A stretch of DNA of 64,000 nucleotides from Bacteroidota bacterium. GTDB taxonomy: Bacteria > Bacteroidota > Bacteroidia > Flavobacteriales > Schleiferiaceae. Location: positions 1 through 64,000 of the forward strand of contig QQUU01000134.1 in the NCBI GenBank assembly GCA_003385605.1. The letters run 5' to 3'. The notes under the pieces are model-generated. The model saw nothing but the letters and a program-made list of their open reading frames with translations, made no database searches and was not told where the DNA came from. Shown here one piece after another: positions 17,504 through 25,552 of this stretch. A program made the translations under genes and the position numbers. Within the stretch, counting starts at the first letter, position 1; each line of letters opens with the position of its first letter.

Positions 17504-18328
17504 ATGAAACGATTTTTACTCTCTCTCGGAATTGCGTTAAGCTTTACCGCACAATCTCAGATCTGTACACCAGATACCGTACATCCGTCGATGGCATCTG
17601 TTGGTTATCCAACACTTGAATGGTCAGGTCTATGGGTGAATGGTGAGACACCATCTTTTGCTTGCGACAGTACTCAGCCGATGATGAATCTCGAGGCTGT
17701 AGTTGGACAACCTTTTGAAATCACCATGACTGCAGCCTTGGGAGATACCTTCCCGAGCGGTGGACTTCTTTTACCGACCGTACAATCTGCATTCTTATAT
17801 ACCACAACGATTCCATCCTGGCTGACTTGGGAGCTTTCAGACAGTATAACCTACCCAGGAGGAACACCAAGTACATGTGTCAAATTATCCGGTACTCCAG
17901 CATTGGCAGATACTACGTTCTACATGAGTGGTGTTGGTGTGGAAAGTGGATTCTTCACGAGCTGGTTCCAAGTTCAGGGTCTTTACTTTGGCTTCCCAGC
18001 AATCGATACTTTCGGCTTCTGTCATAATGTAAGAGTGTTCAAAGATTACACGGACATCGATGAGACCGAACTAGCAACCATGACTGTTGCTCCAAACCCA
18101 GCAAATGATTACCTCAATCTAAACTTCAACAAAGCTATTGTAACTGAAGATTTCCTTGGCCGAATTAAAGTGTACAACGTCATAGGTAATGAGGTTCATA
18201 TAGTTCCTAATATGGAAGCCTCGAATTCTATTGGATTCGACATATCCGCATTGCCAGGAGGGAATTATTGGATTACCATTGATCTCGGAAGAGGTATGCT
18301 TCGAGAAGAATTTATAGTGGTGCATTAA
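17504..18328 (+). CDS. Secreted protein with T9SS sorting domain, function unknown
   Basis: A signal peptide (MKRFLLSLGIALSFTAQSQ) leads a beta-rich body of about 175 residues with several cysteines (ICTPD, FACDS, STCVKLSGTP, GFCHNV). A segment resembles a He-PIG/immunoglobulin-like fold (IPSWLTWELSDS ... LSGTPALADTT). The last 75 residues start at MTVAPNPANDYLNLNF and are a type A T9SS sorting domain. It is exported to the cell surface. The gene diverges from the Crp-like regulators, starts the cluster of surface proteins, and is followed 13 bases later by the ATG of the first secreted hydrolase. Confidence 0.75.
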   Translation: MKRFLLSLGIALSFTAQSQICTPDTVHPSMASVGYPTLEWSGLWVNGETPSFACDSTQPMMNLEAVVGQPFEITMTAALGDTFPSGGLLLPTVQSAFLYTTTIPSWLTWELSDSITYPGGTPSTCVKLSGTPALADTTFYMSGVGVESGFFTSWFQVQGLYFGFPAIDTFGFCHNVRVFKDYTDIDETELATMTVAPNPANDYLNLNFNKAIVTEDFLGRIKVYNVIGNEVHIVPNMEASNSIGFDISALPGGNYWITIDLGRGMLREEFIVVH

Positions 18329-18341
18329 GCACTTGCGAACC

Positions 18342-19739
18342 ATGTTAAGCTTACTACTCGCTAAGAAAAACCTCAAGCTCATTTTTGGGCTTGGGGTTAT
18401 TCTATTACCTATTTTTTCAAGTGCACAGTTTGCCTTTGAGGGCCCCATACCCGCAATTACCTCAGGTTATGGTTCTTTCGGGAATGACAGCGTAATACAT
18501 GAGTTCTTTTCAATTCCACCAGATACAGTATTAGAGTGTAACGACACAGTGAAAGGCATAATTTCTTATCCCTTTAACGCTAATGATGCGTTACCTGTGG
18601 TTTTTAATTTTCCTGGAGGTGGATTTGAAGATGTAAGCGACAGCAATTACTTCCGATCCCAACAATTTTATCAAGAATTTGTGGCAAGCAATGGGTATGT
18701 AGCAGCAACCGCTCCGTACTACAGCGGCTCACCGAGTGACGAAGGGTGCGCCTTTCATTGGACCGAATCTTTGATAAAGGACAGGTCTGATCTCATAGAT
18801 TCTACAAGGATGGGGCTAAGGGGCTATAGCCTGGGGGCAGGAGTTGCCAACTGGTTAGCATTGACACAATTCAATGACCGTGATTGGGGGGCGAACGGTA
18901 GATTCGTATGGCCTGATGCAGGAGCTAGTTTTGTTGGATTCCGAACCAATTGGCCGGATGATATTTATCGCCAAACTGATAGCGGTCTTGCAGCAATGCC
19001 AGATGATGTCTTGTACGTAATGACCATGCACGACTTTGACCAAGTTTGCGATCCAAGAACAGGAATAGACATGTTTAATTTCATGGGAGTACCGGATACA
19101 AATAAGGCGTTCTATGTTATCAAAGGCGATACGGTGAATAATTATATTTATTGGGCTACACATTTTACCCAAAGCACTTTTGCTCGAGATTCTTCACAGT
19201 TTTACACCTATTTAACCAAGCACGACGCCCTCGATTATTGGTTCGGAACTAGATTACTTCACGCCTTAATGGAGACGGCCTGGGGGACAGATCCTGTTGC
19301 TCGTAGGATATGTTTGGGAGACAATGATAGTATCCAAATGAACTGGGCGAATGGACAACTGCGAAGTCCTATTGTTTCTGATACCCCATGGATGACAATG
19401 TTCCACTCCTGGAACAACGGCAATGGTTATTCAAGTCCTTGTACTGTGCAATGGAATATGCGCCAGTACGTTACAGCTGACGCATGTTTTACTTTAGATA
19501 TTCCTGAAATTGCCGCTGTTGCTAGTGTGACATTATTTCCAAATCCGGCAATACGCAATCAAGTAATTACAGTTGAATCAAAGAAAGACATTCAATCGTT
19601 GGAGATATTCAATCTGTTGGGCCGCACCATTAGCATATCAACTAACAATCAATTTATCATCGAAAAACCAGGAACCTATGTAATGGGCATTCGGTATACA
19701 GATGGGGCAACGCAAGCTCTTAAGTTTATTGTCAACTAA
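18342..19739 (+). CDS. Secreted alpha/beta hydrolase with T9SS sorting domain, copy 1
   Basis: The 465-aa protein has a long signal peptide (about 29 residues, ending SSAQ). An alpha/beta-hydrolase domain follows: a strand-turn PVVFNFPGGGFEDV that resembles an oxyanion-hole loop, and the nucleophile elbow GLRGYSLGAG with Ser163. Candidate acid and histidine residues lie in MTMHDFDQVCDPRTG and WATHFTQ or TKHDALDYW. The C-terminal 70 residues (LFPNPAIRNQVITVES onward) are a T9SS sorting domain. It is very similar to the next gene along its whole length, so it is a tandem duplicate. The ATG at 18342 is preferred to the TTG at 18333. Substrate unknown; a lipase or polyester-type esterase is inference. 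Confidence 0.8.
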   Translation: MLSLLLAKKNLKLIFGLGVILLPIFSSAQFAFEGPIPAITSGYGSFGNDSVIHEFFSIPPDTVLECNDTVKGIISYPFNANDALPVVFNFPGGGFEDVSDSNYFRSQQFYQEFVASNGYVAATAPYYSGSPSDEGCAFHWTESLIKDRSDLIDSTRMGLRGYSLGAGVANWLALTQFNDRDWGANGRFVWPDAGASFVGFRTNWPDDIYRQTDSGLAAMPDDVLYVMTMHDFDQVCDPRTGIDMFNFMGVPDTNKAFYVIKGDTVNNYIYWATHFTQSTFARDSSQFYTYLTKHDALDYWFGTRLLHALMETAWGTDPVARRICLGDNDSIQMNWANGQLRSPIVSDTPWMTMFHSWNNGNGYSSPCTVQWNMRQYVTADACFTLDIPEIAAVASVTLFPNPAIRNQVITVESKKDIQSLEIFNLLGRTISISTNNQFIIEKPGTYVMGIRYTDGATQALKFIVN

Positions 19740-19752
19740 ACTAGCATAGCAT

Positions 19753-21117
19753 ATGAAAAAGTTTATTCTCTTATTATTCTTCCCAGCTTCACTCTTCGGA
19801 CAATTTGCCTTCGAAGGACCCATAGGACCTATAACAAGTGGATACGGTGCCTTTGGAGATTCTATGGTCACTAGCGAATTTTTCTATCTACCACCTGATA
19901 CAACATTAGAGTGTCAAGACACCATTCACGGCATAATTACCTACCCCTCGGGAATAGACGGACCTCGACCTGTCGTTTTTAGATTCCCCGGTGCCTCAAA
20001 TGAGAATCTTAATGATAGTATCTATTGGAATGAAAGTAAATTCTACCGCGAGTTCGTTGCTAGTCATGGATATGTTAGCGTGACCATGCAGTGGAATTTT
20101 GACAACAGTAACAACTATGGCTGTGCCTATCAAATGGTACAGCAGATCGCCAATTTACACTCAGACAAAATTGATACAACGAGGGTTGGGATTCATGGCA
20201 TGAGTTATGGCGCTTCTATGACAAATTGGTTAAGTCTGAAAAAGTTTGCGGGCGATAATTGGGGAACTAATGGTCGATTCGCTTGGCCAGATGCTGGAGC
20301 TTCGTTTATAGGCTTCACAAACGATTGGCCAAATGACATAGCGACCCAAACGGATAGCGGACTTGCAGCAATGCCTGATGATGTGCTCTATCTTGTAACG
20401 CTTTCAGAATGGGACCAAACTCCAGATCCACGGACATTGATAGATATGTATAATTTTATGGGGGTACCCGATACTAATAAGGAGTTCTTCATTCTTCGTG
20501 GCGACACAGTAAACAACTACATCTATTGGGCCACGCACTTTACCACCAATACGTGGGATGAAGATTCTAATCAATTCAGTATTTACATCACGAAACACGA
20601 TGCTTTAGATTACTGGTTAGGATCACGTCTGCTCCATTCTTTAATGGAAGCAGCTTGGAACAACGACCCTGTAGCTCGAAGAATCTGCATGGGTAATGGA
20701 GATACACTCCAGACGAAGATCGCTGGGGGTGCTATGCGGGGACCAATTGTTACCGACCAACCTTGGATGACCATGATTGCCTCTTGGAATTCAGGACAGG
20801 GCTATATGAATCCTTGTACTGTCCCTTGGAACATGAGGCAATATGTAACGGCAGACGCTTGTTTCAATTTGAGTGTACCAGAGGCGAATGACCATCCACA
20901 ACTCAAGGTCTATCCAAATCCAGCACGAATCTTTAGTACGATTACAATCGAAAGTGACTTGGAAATTGAACACGTTTTAGTGGTGAATGAAATTGGACAA
21001 CGAATTGCAGAATTCCATTCGAACGCATTTGAATTAACGAAATCCGGGTCCTTTTACCTCGGAATAACCTTTGTCAACGGCCGGCGTACCGCCGTAAAAT
21101 TGAATGTAAGTGAGTAA
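19753..21117 (+). CDS. Secreted alpha/beta hydrolase with T9SS sorting domain, copy 2
   Basis: The 454-aa tandem paralogue of the preceding gene starts 13 bases after it. The signal peptide is MKKFILLLFFPASLFGQ. The fold landmarks repeat: PVVFRFPGASNENL, GIHGMSYGAS with Ser151, SEWDQTPDPRT, ATHFTTNTW and TKHDALDYWLG. Long stretches are identical in both copies, for example DSGLAAMPDDVLY and FMGVPDTNK. The T9SS sorting domain starts at KVYPNPARIFSTITIES. Differences cluster around the active-site loop (GYSLG against GMSYG), which suggests altered substrate preference. A strong terminator follows, separating it from the AlkB-like pair. Confidence 0.8.
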   Translation: MKKFILLLFFPASLFGQFAFEGPIGPITSGYGAFGDSMVTSEFFYLPPDTTLECQDTIHGIITYPSGIDGPRPVVFRFPGASNENLNDSIYWNESKFYREFVASHGYVSVTMQWNFDNSNNYGCAYQMVQQIANLHSDKIDTTRVGIHGMSYGASMTNWLSLKKFAGDNWGTNGRFAWPDAGASFIGFTNDWPNDIATQTDSGLAAMPDDVLYLVTLSEWDQTPDPRTLIDMYNFMGVPDTNKEFFILRGDTVNNYIYWATHFTTNTWDEDSNQFSIYITKHDALDYWLGSRLLHSLMEAAWNNDPVARRICMGNGDTLQTKIAGGAMRGPIVTDQPWMTMIASWNSGQGYMNPCTVPWNMRQYVTADACFNLSVPEANDHPQLKVYPNPARIFSTITIESDLEIEHVLVVNEIGQRIAEFHSNAFELTKSGSFYLGITFVNGRRTAVKLNVSE

Positions 21118-21137
21118 AAACTTGTTGACTTAGGCAG

Positions 21138-21165
21138 AAGACCCGCATTTTGCGGGTCTTTTTTT
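21138..21165 (+). terminator. Rho-independent terminator
   Basis: A perfect 10-bp stem AAGACCCGCA/TGCGGGTCTT with a TTT loop is followed by a T run. It ends the secreted hydrolase operon. Confidence 0.92.
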
Positions 21166-21191
21166 ATCTTGTGACTTGCAACACAACAATC

Positions 21192-22217
21192 ATGGGAAAA
21201 TTTAGATACCTCTTAGTTTTCACCTTACCGCTTCTTGCACTAATTAGTTTTCACTCTTTCGGCATCTGGTCTTACTTACCTATGCTCGAAGCATTCCTTC
21301 TGATACCGGTGCTTGAATTCCTTTTTGCACCGCAGTCCAGAAATTTGGATGACTCATCTCGTGCAGCTGTAAATACGGATGTTTTTTACATCTGGGCACT
21401 GCGAATAACTGTTCCAGTTCAAGTTTTCTGTGGAGTATATATGCTGGTTCAGATTTCAATGCCGCTTGATACCGTGACATTGATTGGACGGATACTTTCC
21501 TATGGAATCATGTGTGGTGTAGTTGGCATCAATGTGGCCCATGAATTAGGGCATAAGAGTAATGCCGTAGACCAATTCTTAGCTAAGGTCCTGCTTACAT
21601 CCACATTGTATACTCACTTCTTCCTGGAACACAACTTCGGTCATCATAAAAATGTAGGTACACCTAACGACCCTACTACTGCGCGTCGTGGAGAATGGGT
21701 TTATGCCTATTGGTTTCGCTCAATCCTCTTCAGCTACCTCAGCGCTTGGCGCATAGGAATTCAACGTAGTAAAGGTAATATTCTGAAAAACGAGATGATC
21801 TATTACACCATAGTGCAATTAGCACTTTTACTTCTTCTTTACTCAAACTTTGGCAGTATTGGACTACTGGGATTCTGCGCAGCAAGCATAACTGGATGGA
21901 TTCTACTTGAGACGGTTCAATACATCGAGCATTATGGTTTAACGCGAAATAAAATCAATGAGCACAGGTATGAAAATGTACAGCCTCATCACAGTTGGAA
22001 CAGTGATCACATTTGGGGACGAGCCATACTTTTTGAACTGAGTAGGCATAGCGATCATCACTACTTACCGAATAAGGCCTATCCATTGTTGGATCATCAC
22101 GATGAAAGTCCACAACTTCCAACGGGGTATCCCGGGATGATGCTTTTGAGTCTGATACCGCCCTTATTCATGAAAATCGTTCACCCACGAATACCTAATG
22201 TAGAATCAATTGCGTAA
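21192..22217 (+). CDS. AlkB-type membrane di-iron monooxygenase, copy 1
   Basis: The 341-aa integral membrane protein carries all histidine boxes of alkane 1-monooxygenase: HELGHK (117-122), EHNFGHH (146-152), EHYGL (246-250) and RHSDHH (285-290). There are about six hydrophobic segments. AlkB enzymes hydroxylate the end carbon of alkanes or related alkyl chains, using two irons, O2 and electrons from rubredoxin. No rubredoxin gene is seen in the window. The ATG at 21192 follows a terminator; an in-frame TTG at 21150 lies inside that terminator and is rejected. Its actual substrate is unknown; AlkB-like and xylene monooxygenase-like proteins share these motifs. Confidence 0.85.
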   Translation: MGKFRYLLVFTLPLLALISFHSFGIWSYLPMLEAFLLIPVLEFLFAPQSRNLDDSSRAAVNTDVFYIWALRITVPVQVFCGVYMLVQISMPLDTVTLIGRILSYGIMCGVVGINVAHELGHKSNAVDQFLAKVLLTSTLYTHFFLEHNFGHHKNVGTPNDPTTARRGEWVYAYWFRSILFSYLSAWRIGIQRSKGNILKNEMIYYTIVQLALLLLLYSNFGSIGLLGFCAASITGWILLETVQYIEHYGLTRNKINEHRYENVQPHHSWNSDHIWGRAILFELSRHSDHHYLPNKAYPLLDHHDESPQLPTGYPGMMLLSLIPPLFMKIVHPRIPNVESIA

Positions 22218-22240
22218 TTTGTGGTAAGCCAATATCCAAA

Positions 22241-23257
22241 ATGAGAAAGACTAAGTACCTACTCGTATTCTTACTCCCAATACTTGCCATCATCAGCTTG
22301 CATTCCTACGGTATTTGGTCTTATTTAACCGTTATCTGGGTATTCGGCCTTCTCCCAACATTAGATTTAGTGGCGGGGACTAAATCGAATAATCTCGGCG
22401 AGGAAGAACGCGAAGAAGTTGAAAATGACCCTTATTACCGCTGGGCACTTCGCGCAACAATACCTGTTCAGATATTCTGTGGAATATACATGCTCATGCA
22501 AACGTCTATGGAGTTAGATACCGTAACACGTGTAGGTCGCATTCTCTCCTACGGAATGATGTGTGGTGTCATTGGAATCAACGTAGGCCATGAAATGTTC
22601 CATACTGTTAAGGGTTTCGATGCCTTCTTGGGTAAATTTCTTCTAACCACCTCTCTTTATACTCACCTTTACCTTGAACATTTGTGGGGCCATCACAAAA
22701 CAGTCGGAACTCCTGAGGATTCCTCAACTGCGAGACGTGGAGAATGGGTTTATGCCTTTTGGATACGCAGCATATTCATGGGATACATTCATGCTTGGAG
22801 CGTAGGAATTAAGCAGAGCAAGGGCAATCCGCTGAAAAACGAGATGGTCTTTTACACCTTGGCACAAGCTGCCTTGCTTTATGCTGTATATTTTTTCTTT
22901 GGACCAAGCGGCTTGTCTGCTTTCTTTTGGGCCAGTGTAGTTGGTTGGCTCTTATTGGAAACTGTTCAGTATATCCAGCACTATGGCCTAACTAGGAAGA
23001 AAGTCAGTGAATACAGATACGAAGACATTAAACCATGTCACAGCTGGAATTCTGACCACGTTTGGGGAAGGGCGTTTCTATTTGAATTAAGTCGACACAG
23101 TGACCATCATTACAGTCCACACAAAAACTTCTCATTACTAGATCATCACGATGACAGCCCACAGCTGCCTACAGGGTATCCGGGAATGATGATTTTAAGT
23201 CTTATTCCTCCTTTGTACATGCGGATTGTTCATCCACGAATACCAAAGGCCTCTTAA
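22241..23257 (+). CDS. AlkB-type membrane di-iron monooxygenase, copy 2, diverged
   Basis: A 338-aa tandem paralogue of the previous gene, 23 bases downstream, colinear with it over its whole length without gaps up to the last residues. The histidines of the four boxes are kept: HEMFHT (117-122), EHLWGHH (146-152), QHYGL (246-250) and RHSDHH (285-290). Two box residues that are strongly kept in AlkB differ: lysine to threonine in box one and glutamate to glutamine before HYG. The metal site is probably intact while specificity or partner binding may have changed. The two proteins could act on different chain lengths, or together (inference). Confidence 0.82.
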   Translation: MRKTKYLLVFLLPILAIISLHSYGIWSYLTVIWVFGLLPTLDLVAGTKSNNLGEEEREEVENDPYYRWALRATIPVQIFCGIYMLMQTSMELDTVTRVGRILSYGMMCGVIGINVGHEMFHTVKGFDAFLGKFLLTTSLYTHLYLEHLWGHHKTVGTPEDSSTARRGEWVYAFWIRSIFMGYIHAWSVGIKQSKGNPLKNEMVFYTLAQAALLYAVYFFFGPSGLSAFFWASVVGWLLLETVQYIQHYGLTRKKVSEYRYEDIKPCHSWNSDHVWGRAFLFELSRHSDHHYSPHKNFSLLDHHDDSPQLPTGYPGMMILSLIPPLYMRIVHPRIPKAS

Positions 23258-23304
23258 TTGAACAAAGAGCTTATAGAACTCGTTAAAGGATAAATCCTTT
23301 AATC

Positions 23305-24555
23305 ATGCAGAAATTCGCCTTTGCCCTTCTTTCTATCACTTTCCTATTCGCTTGTGAAACGACTGGACCCTCCACGTGTGGAGACGGTATTCAAAACGGC
23401 ACAGAAACGGGCGTTGATTGTGGTGGCGATTGCCCACCTTGTGCAGCCTACAGCATCGAAGGACACGCTCAGAAAGGCCCATTTCTCAACGGAAGCTCCG
23501 TACTCATAACCTCATTGGACACCTCACTTAACCAAGTAGGTATCACTTACAACACCCAGATTCTCGATAACTCAGGATACTTCTTTGCGAACGGACTCAA
23601 CTTAAACTCATCGTACGTTACCCTCCGTGCCGACGGTTTTTATTTTAACGAGGTATGTGGAGAACCGAGCAATGCTCAAATCACATTAAACGCAATCACA
23701 GATTTGAATAATGTCCCTGCGGTGAACGTGAATACATTGACTCATCTCGAAAAAGCACGGGTTGAATACCTAGTCGCTAACGGAATGTCATTTTCTAAAG
23801 CAAAGGAACAGGCGCTCAAGGAAGTTCTGTACACTTTCAGTATTGACACCACAGGCACCATGCCTTCTTCAGAGACACTGAGTATCGCAAACTCTGGAGC
23901 AGCAGACGGTATTTTAATCGCAATTACCTCCATACTTCAAGGGTATAGAAGTGAGAGTGAATTCTCAGATTTAATGGCCAATTTTGTTACCGACCTTAGA
24001 ACAGACGGCACCCTAAACAGCTCTATTATCGCTTCAGAGCTCATGGCACATGCCCAGGTCCTCGATACCAATGAAATTCGCCAAAACATCATTGATCGTT
24101 ACGCCAGTATGGGCATTACAGTCAATGTCCCTGCCTTTGGAGGACATATTCAAAACTACATTGATAATAGTCCACATACGGCAACAAGCACCGTAATTGA
24201 ATACCCTGAGGACGGCCCTAATGGCAAAAGCATCTTAAATACCACAGACAGTATCTACAACCAATACCAGTACTATGGCCTAATGACGACACGACCGAAC
24301 GATTGTGTAAGTCTTAAATTGGTCATAGAAAAACAGTTCTTTGGTTGCCAATACGGATGTTGGTTCTATTCAGTCAGTAGCGTACAGAACTGGAATATTA
24401 GCAGCTACGATCAGACGACTAATAGCCAAACATTCATCAGTACAGGCTTGGAGACCGATTTAGAAATGGGCTTCGAACCAGGTTGGTATACCGCAAGCAT
24501 TTATTTAAATGACAGCCCTACCCCATCGCGTGTAAAGGAATTCAGGGTCAACTAA
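23305..24555 (+). CDS. Lipoprotein of unknown function with Cys-rich leader
   Basis: A lipoprotein signal (FLFAC, Cys17) is followed by a cysteine-rich motif (CGDGIQNGTETGVDCGG then CPPC, residues 25-46) that is common at the start of Bacteroidota surface lipoproteins. A first domain of about 80 residues (GHAQKGPFLNGSSVLIT) looks like a carboxypeptidase-regulatory or transthyretin-like fold. A helical middle follows (NTLTHLEKARVEYLVANG), then a beta-rich end with several cysteines (FFGCQYGCWFYSV). I do not recognise the whole protein. It is placed on the outer membrane, near the AlkB-like pair but 47 bases from it. It overlaps the next gene by 8 bases tail to tail. Confidence 0.7.
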   Translation: MQKFAFALLSITFLFACETTGPSTCGDGIQNGTETGVDCGGDCPPCAAYSIEGHAQKGPFLNGSSVLITSLDTSLNQVGITYNTQILDNSGYFFANGLNLNSSYVTLRADGFYFNEVCGEPSNAQITLNAITDLNNVPAVNVNTLTHLEKARVEYLVANGMSFSKAKEQALKEVLYTFSIDTTGTMPSSETLSIANSGAADGILIAITSILQGYRSESEFSDLMANFVTDLRTDGTLNSSIIASELMAHAQVLDTNEIRQNIIDRYASMGITVNVPAFGGHIQNYIDNSPHTATSTVIEYPEDGPNGKSILNTTDSIYNQYQYYGLMTTRPNDCVSLKLVIEKQFFGCQYGCWFYSVSSVQNWNISSYDQTTNSQTFISTGLETDLEMGFEPGWYTASIYLNDSPTPSRVKEFRVN

Positions 24556-25420
24556 TCTTGTGCAGTGCCTTGAACTTATTGTGAATTAAGAGCATTAGGA
24601 CACCAAATGAAACGCCGAGAATAATCAATCCCTGGCTTAGAAGTCCTTCAGCCGTGAAAGAAAGCTTCAACAGAACTGTTGAAATCACAAATGATGAATT
24701 CCTAATAATTACCGGAAAGTTATCTGTATACAACAGGGAAAGCAATAATATGATCACGTCCGAGATGATCAAGAAGTTGTAAAACTCCTCGAAGAATATT
24801 GCATTAATCTCAATCATATTGGCCTGTTCGATATGGTTGAAGGTTGGAATAATCCATTCAACAAAGCTTTGAATCCCCAAGATGATGAACAGGAAGAATA
24901 GTCCGATGCTCAAGTAATGCTTGTACTTAACAAATCGCTTTATGTTTTCTCCTAGCTCCTTCTGTTCCTGCTCCTCAAAAGCGTCATAGCGTAACGAACC
25001 ACTGAGTCTATAGAAGGAATAAATCAAAAAGAACAGGAGCATTACGCTAAACAAATCCACATATAAATGCACATTGTGGTCGCTCCACCAAAATTCTGAT
25101 TTCAGATCTAGAGCTGCCATGTCTTTGAATAGTCCTCGAATCAAAATCAACGCGATAACCTCGTATTGCTTGGCTATATACAGTGTTGTACTTCGCCTCA
25201 AATAATAAATCATCAGGTACGCTTCGTAGACCAATAAAATGGAGAACGGAGTGTAGATGGCGCTAATGGGATCCTTTAACAAGGAAGCATCAACACCTCC
25301 TGGAATGTAATCGCGCAGTAGGTGTAATATGAGGTGTACAATGAAACTTAAGATGGCCGCATAGAGCATCCCTCGACCGAGCGACTTTCTAAATGCGTAT
25401 GTAAAAACAGGTATGTGCAT
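24548..25420 (-). CDS. Integral membrane protein of unknown function
   Basis: The 290-aa protein has about seven or eight hydrophobic segments, such as LYAAILSFIVHLILHLL, LYVDLFSVMLLFFLIYSF, YLSIGLFFLFIILGI, FLIISDVIILLLSLLY and GLIILGVSFGVLMLLI. A charged cytoplasmic-type loop (EEQEQKELGENIKRFVKYK) splits the helices. I recognise no family motif. Its 3' end overlaps the lipoprotein gene by 8 bases. The 130 bases upstream face the ABC-F gene and are shared by two divergent promoters. Confidence 0.7.
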   Translation of the reverse strand: MHIPVFTYAFRKSLGRGMLYAAILSFIVHLILHLLRDYIPGGVDASLLKDPISAIYTPFSILLVYEAYLMIYYLRRSTTLYIAKQYEVIALILIRGLFKDMAALDLKSEFWWSDHNVHLYVDLFSVMLLFFLIYSFYRLSGSLRYDAFEEQEQKELGENIKRFVKYKHYLSIGLFFLFIILGIQSFVEWIIPTFNHIEQANMIEINAIFFEEFYNFLIISDVIILLLSLLYTDNFPVIIRNSSFVISTVLLKLSFTAEGLLSQGLIILGVSFGVLMLLIHNKFKALHKIS

Positions 25421-25523
25421 TTCTTAATTCTATTCATAATCAACAAGTTATATATGAATTAGTTCAAGAGGAGCTCTGGTGGTTTTTTACATCTACCCTA
25501 AAGAATAAGCAAGTTAGTATAGC

Positions 25524-25531
25524 TACCTTTG
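25524..25531 (+). promoter_or_regulatory. Probable -7 promoter box of the ABC-F gene
   Basis: TACCTTTG matches TAnnTTTG and ends 21 bases before the ATG at 25553. No TTG is visible at the -33 position. Confidence 0.45.
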
Positions 25532-25552
25532 CCGCGCATAAAATGCCCAATT

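Noticed and set aside
16129-24555. The accessory block as a genomic island
   Set aside because: It looks more AT-rich by eye, but I see no integrase, transposase, flanking repeat or tRNA at its edges, so transfer is not shown.
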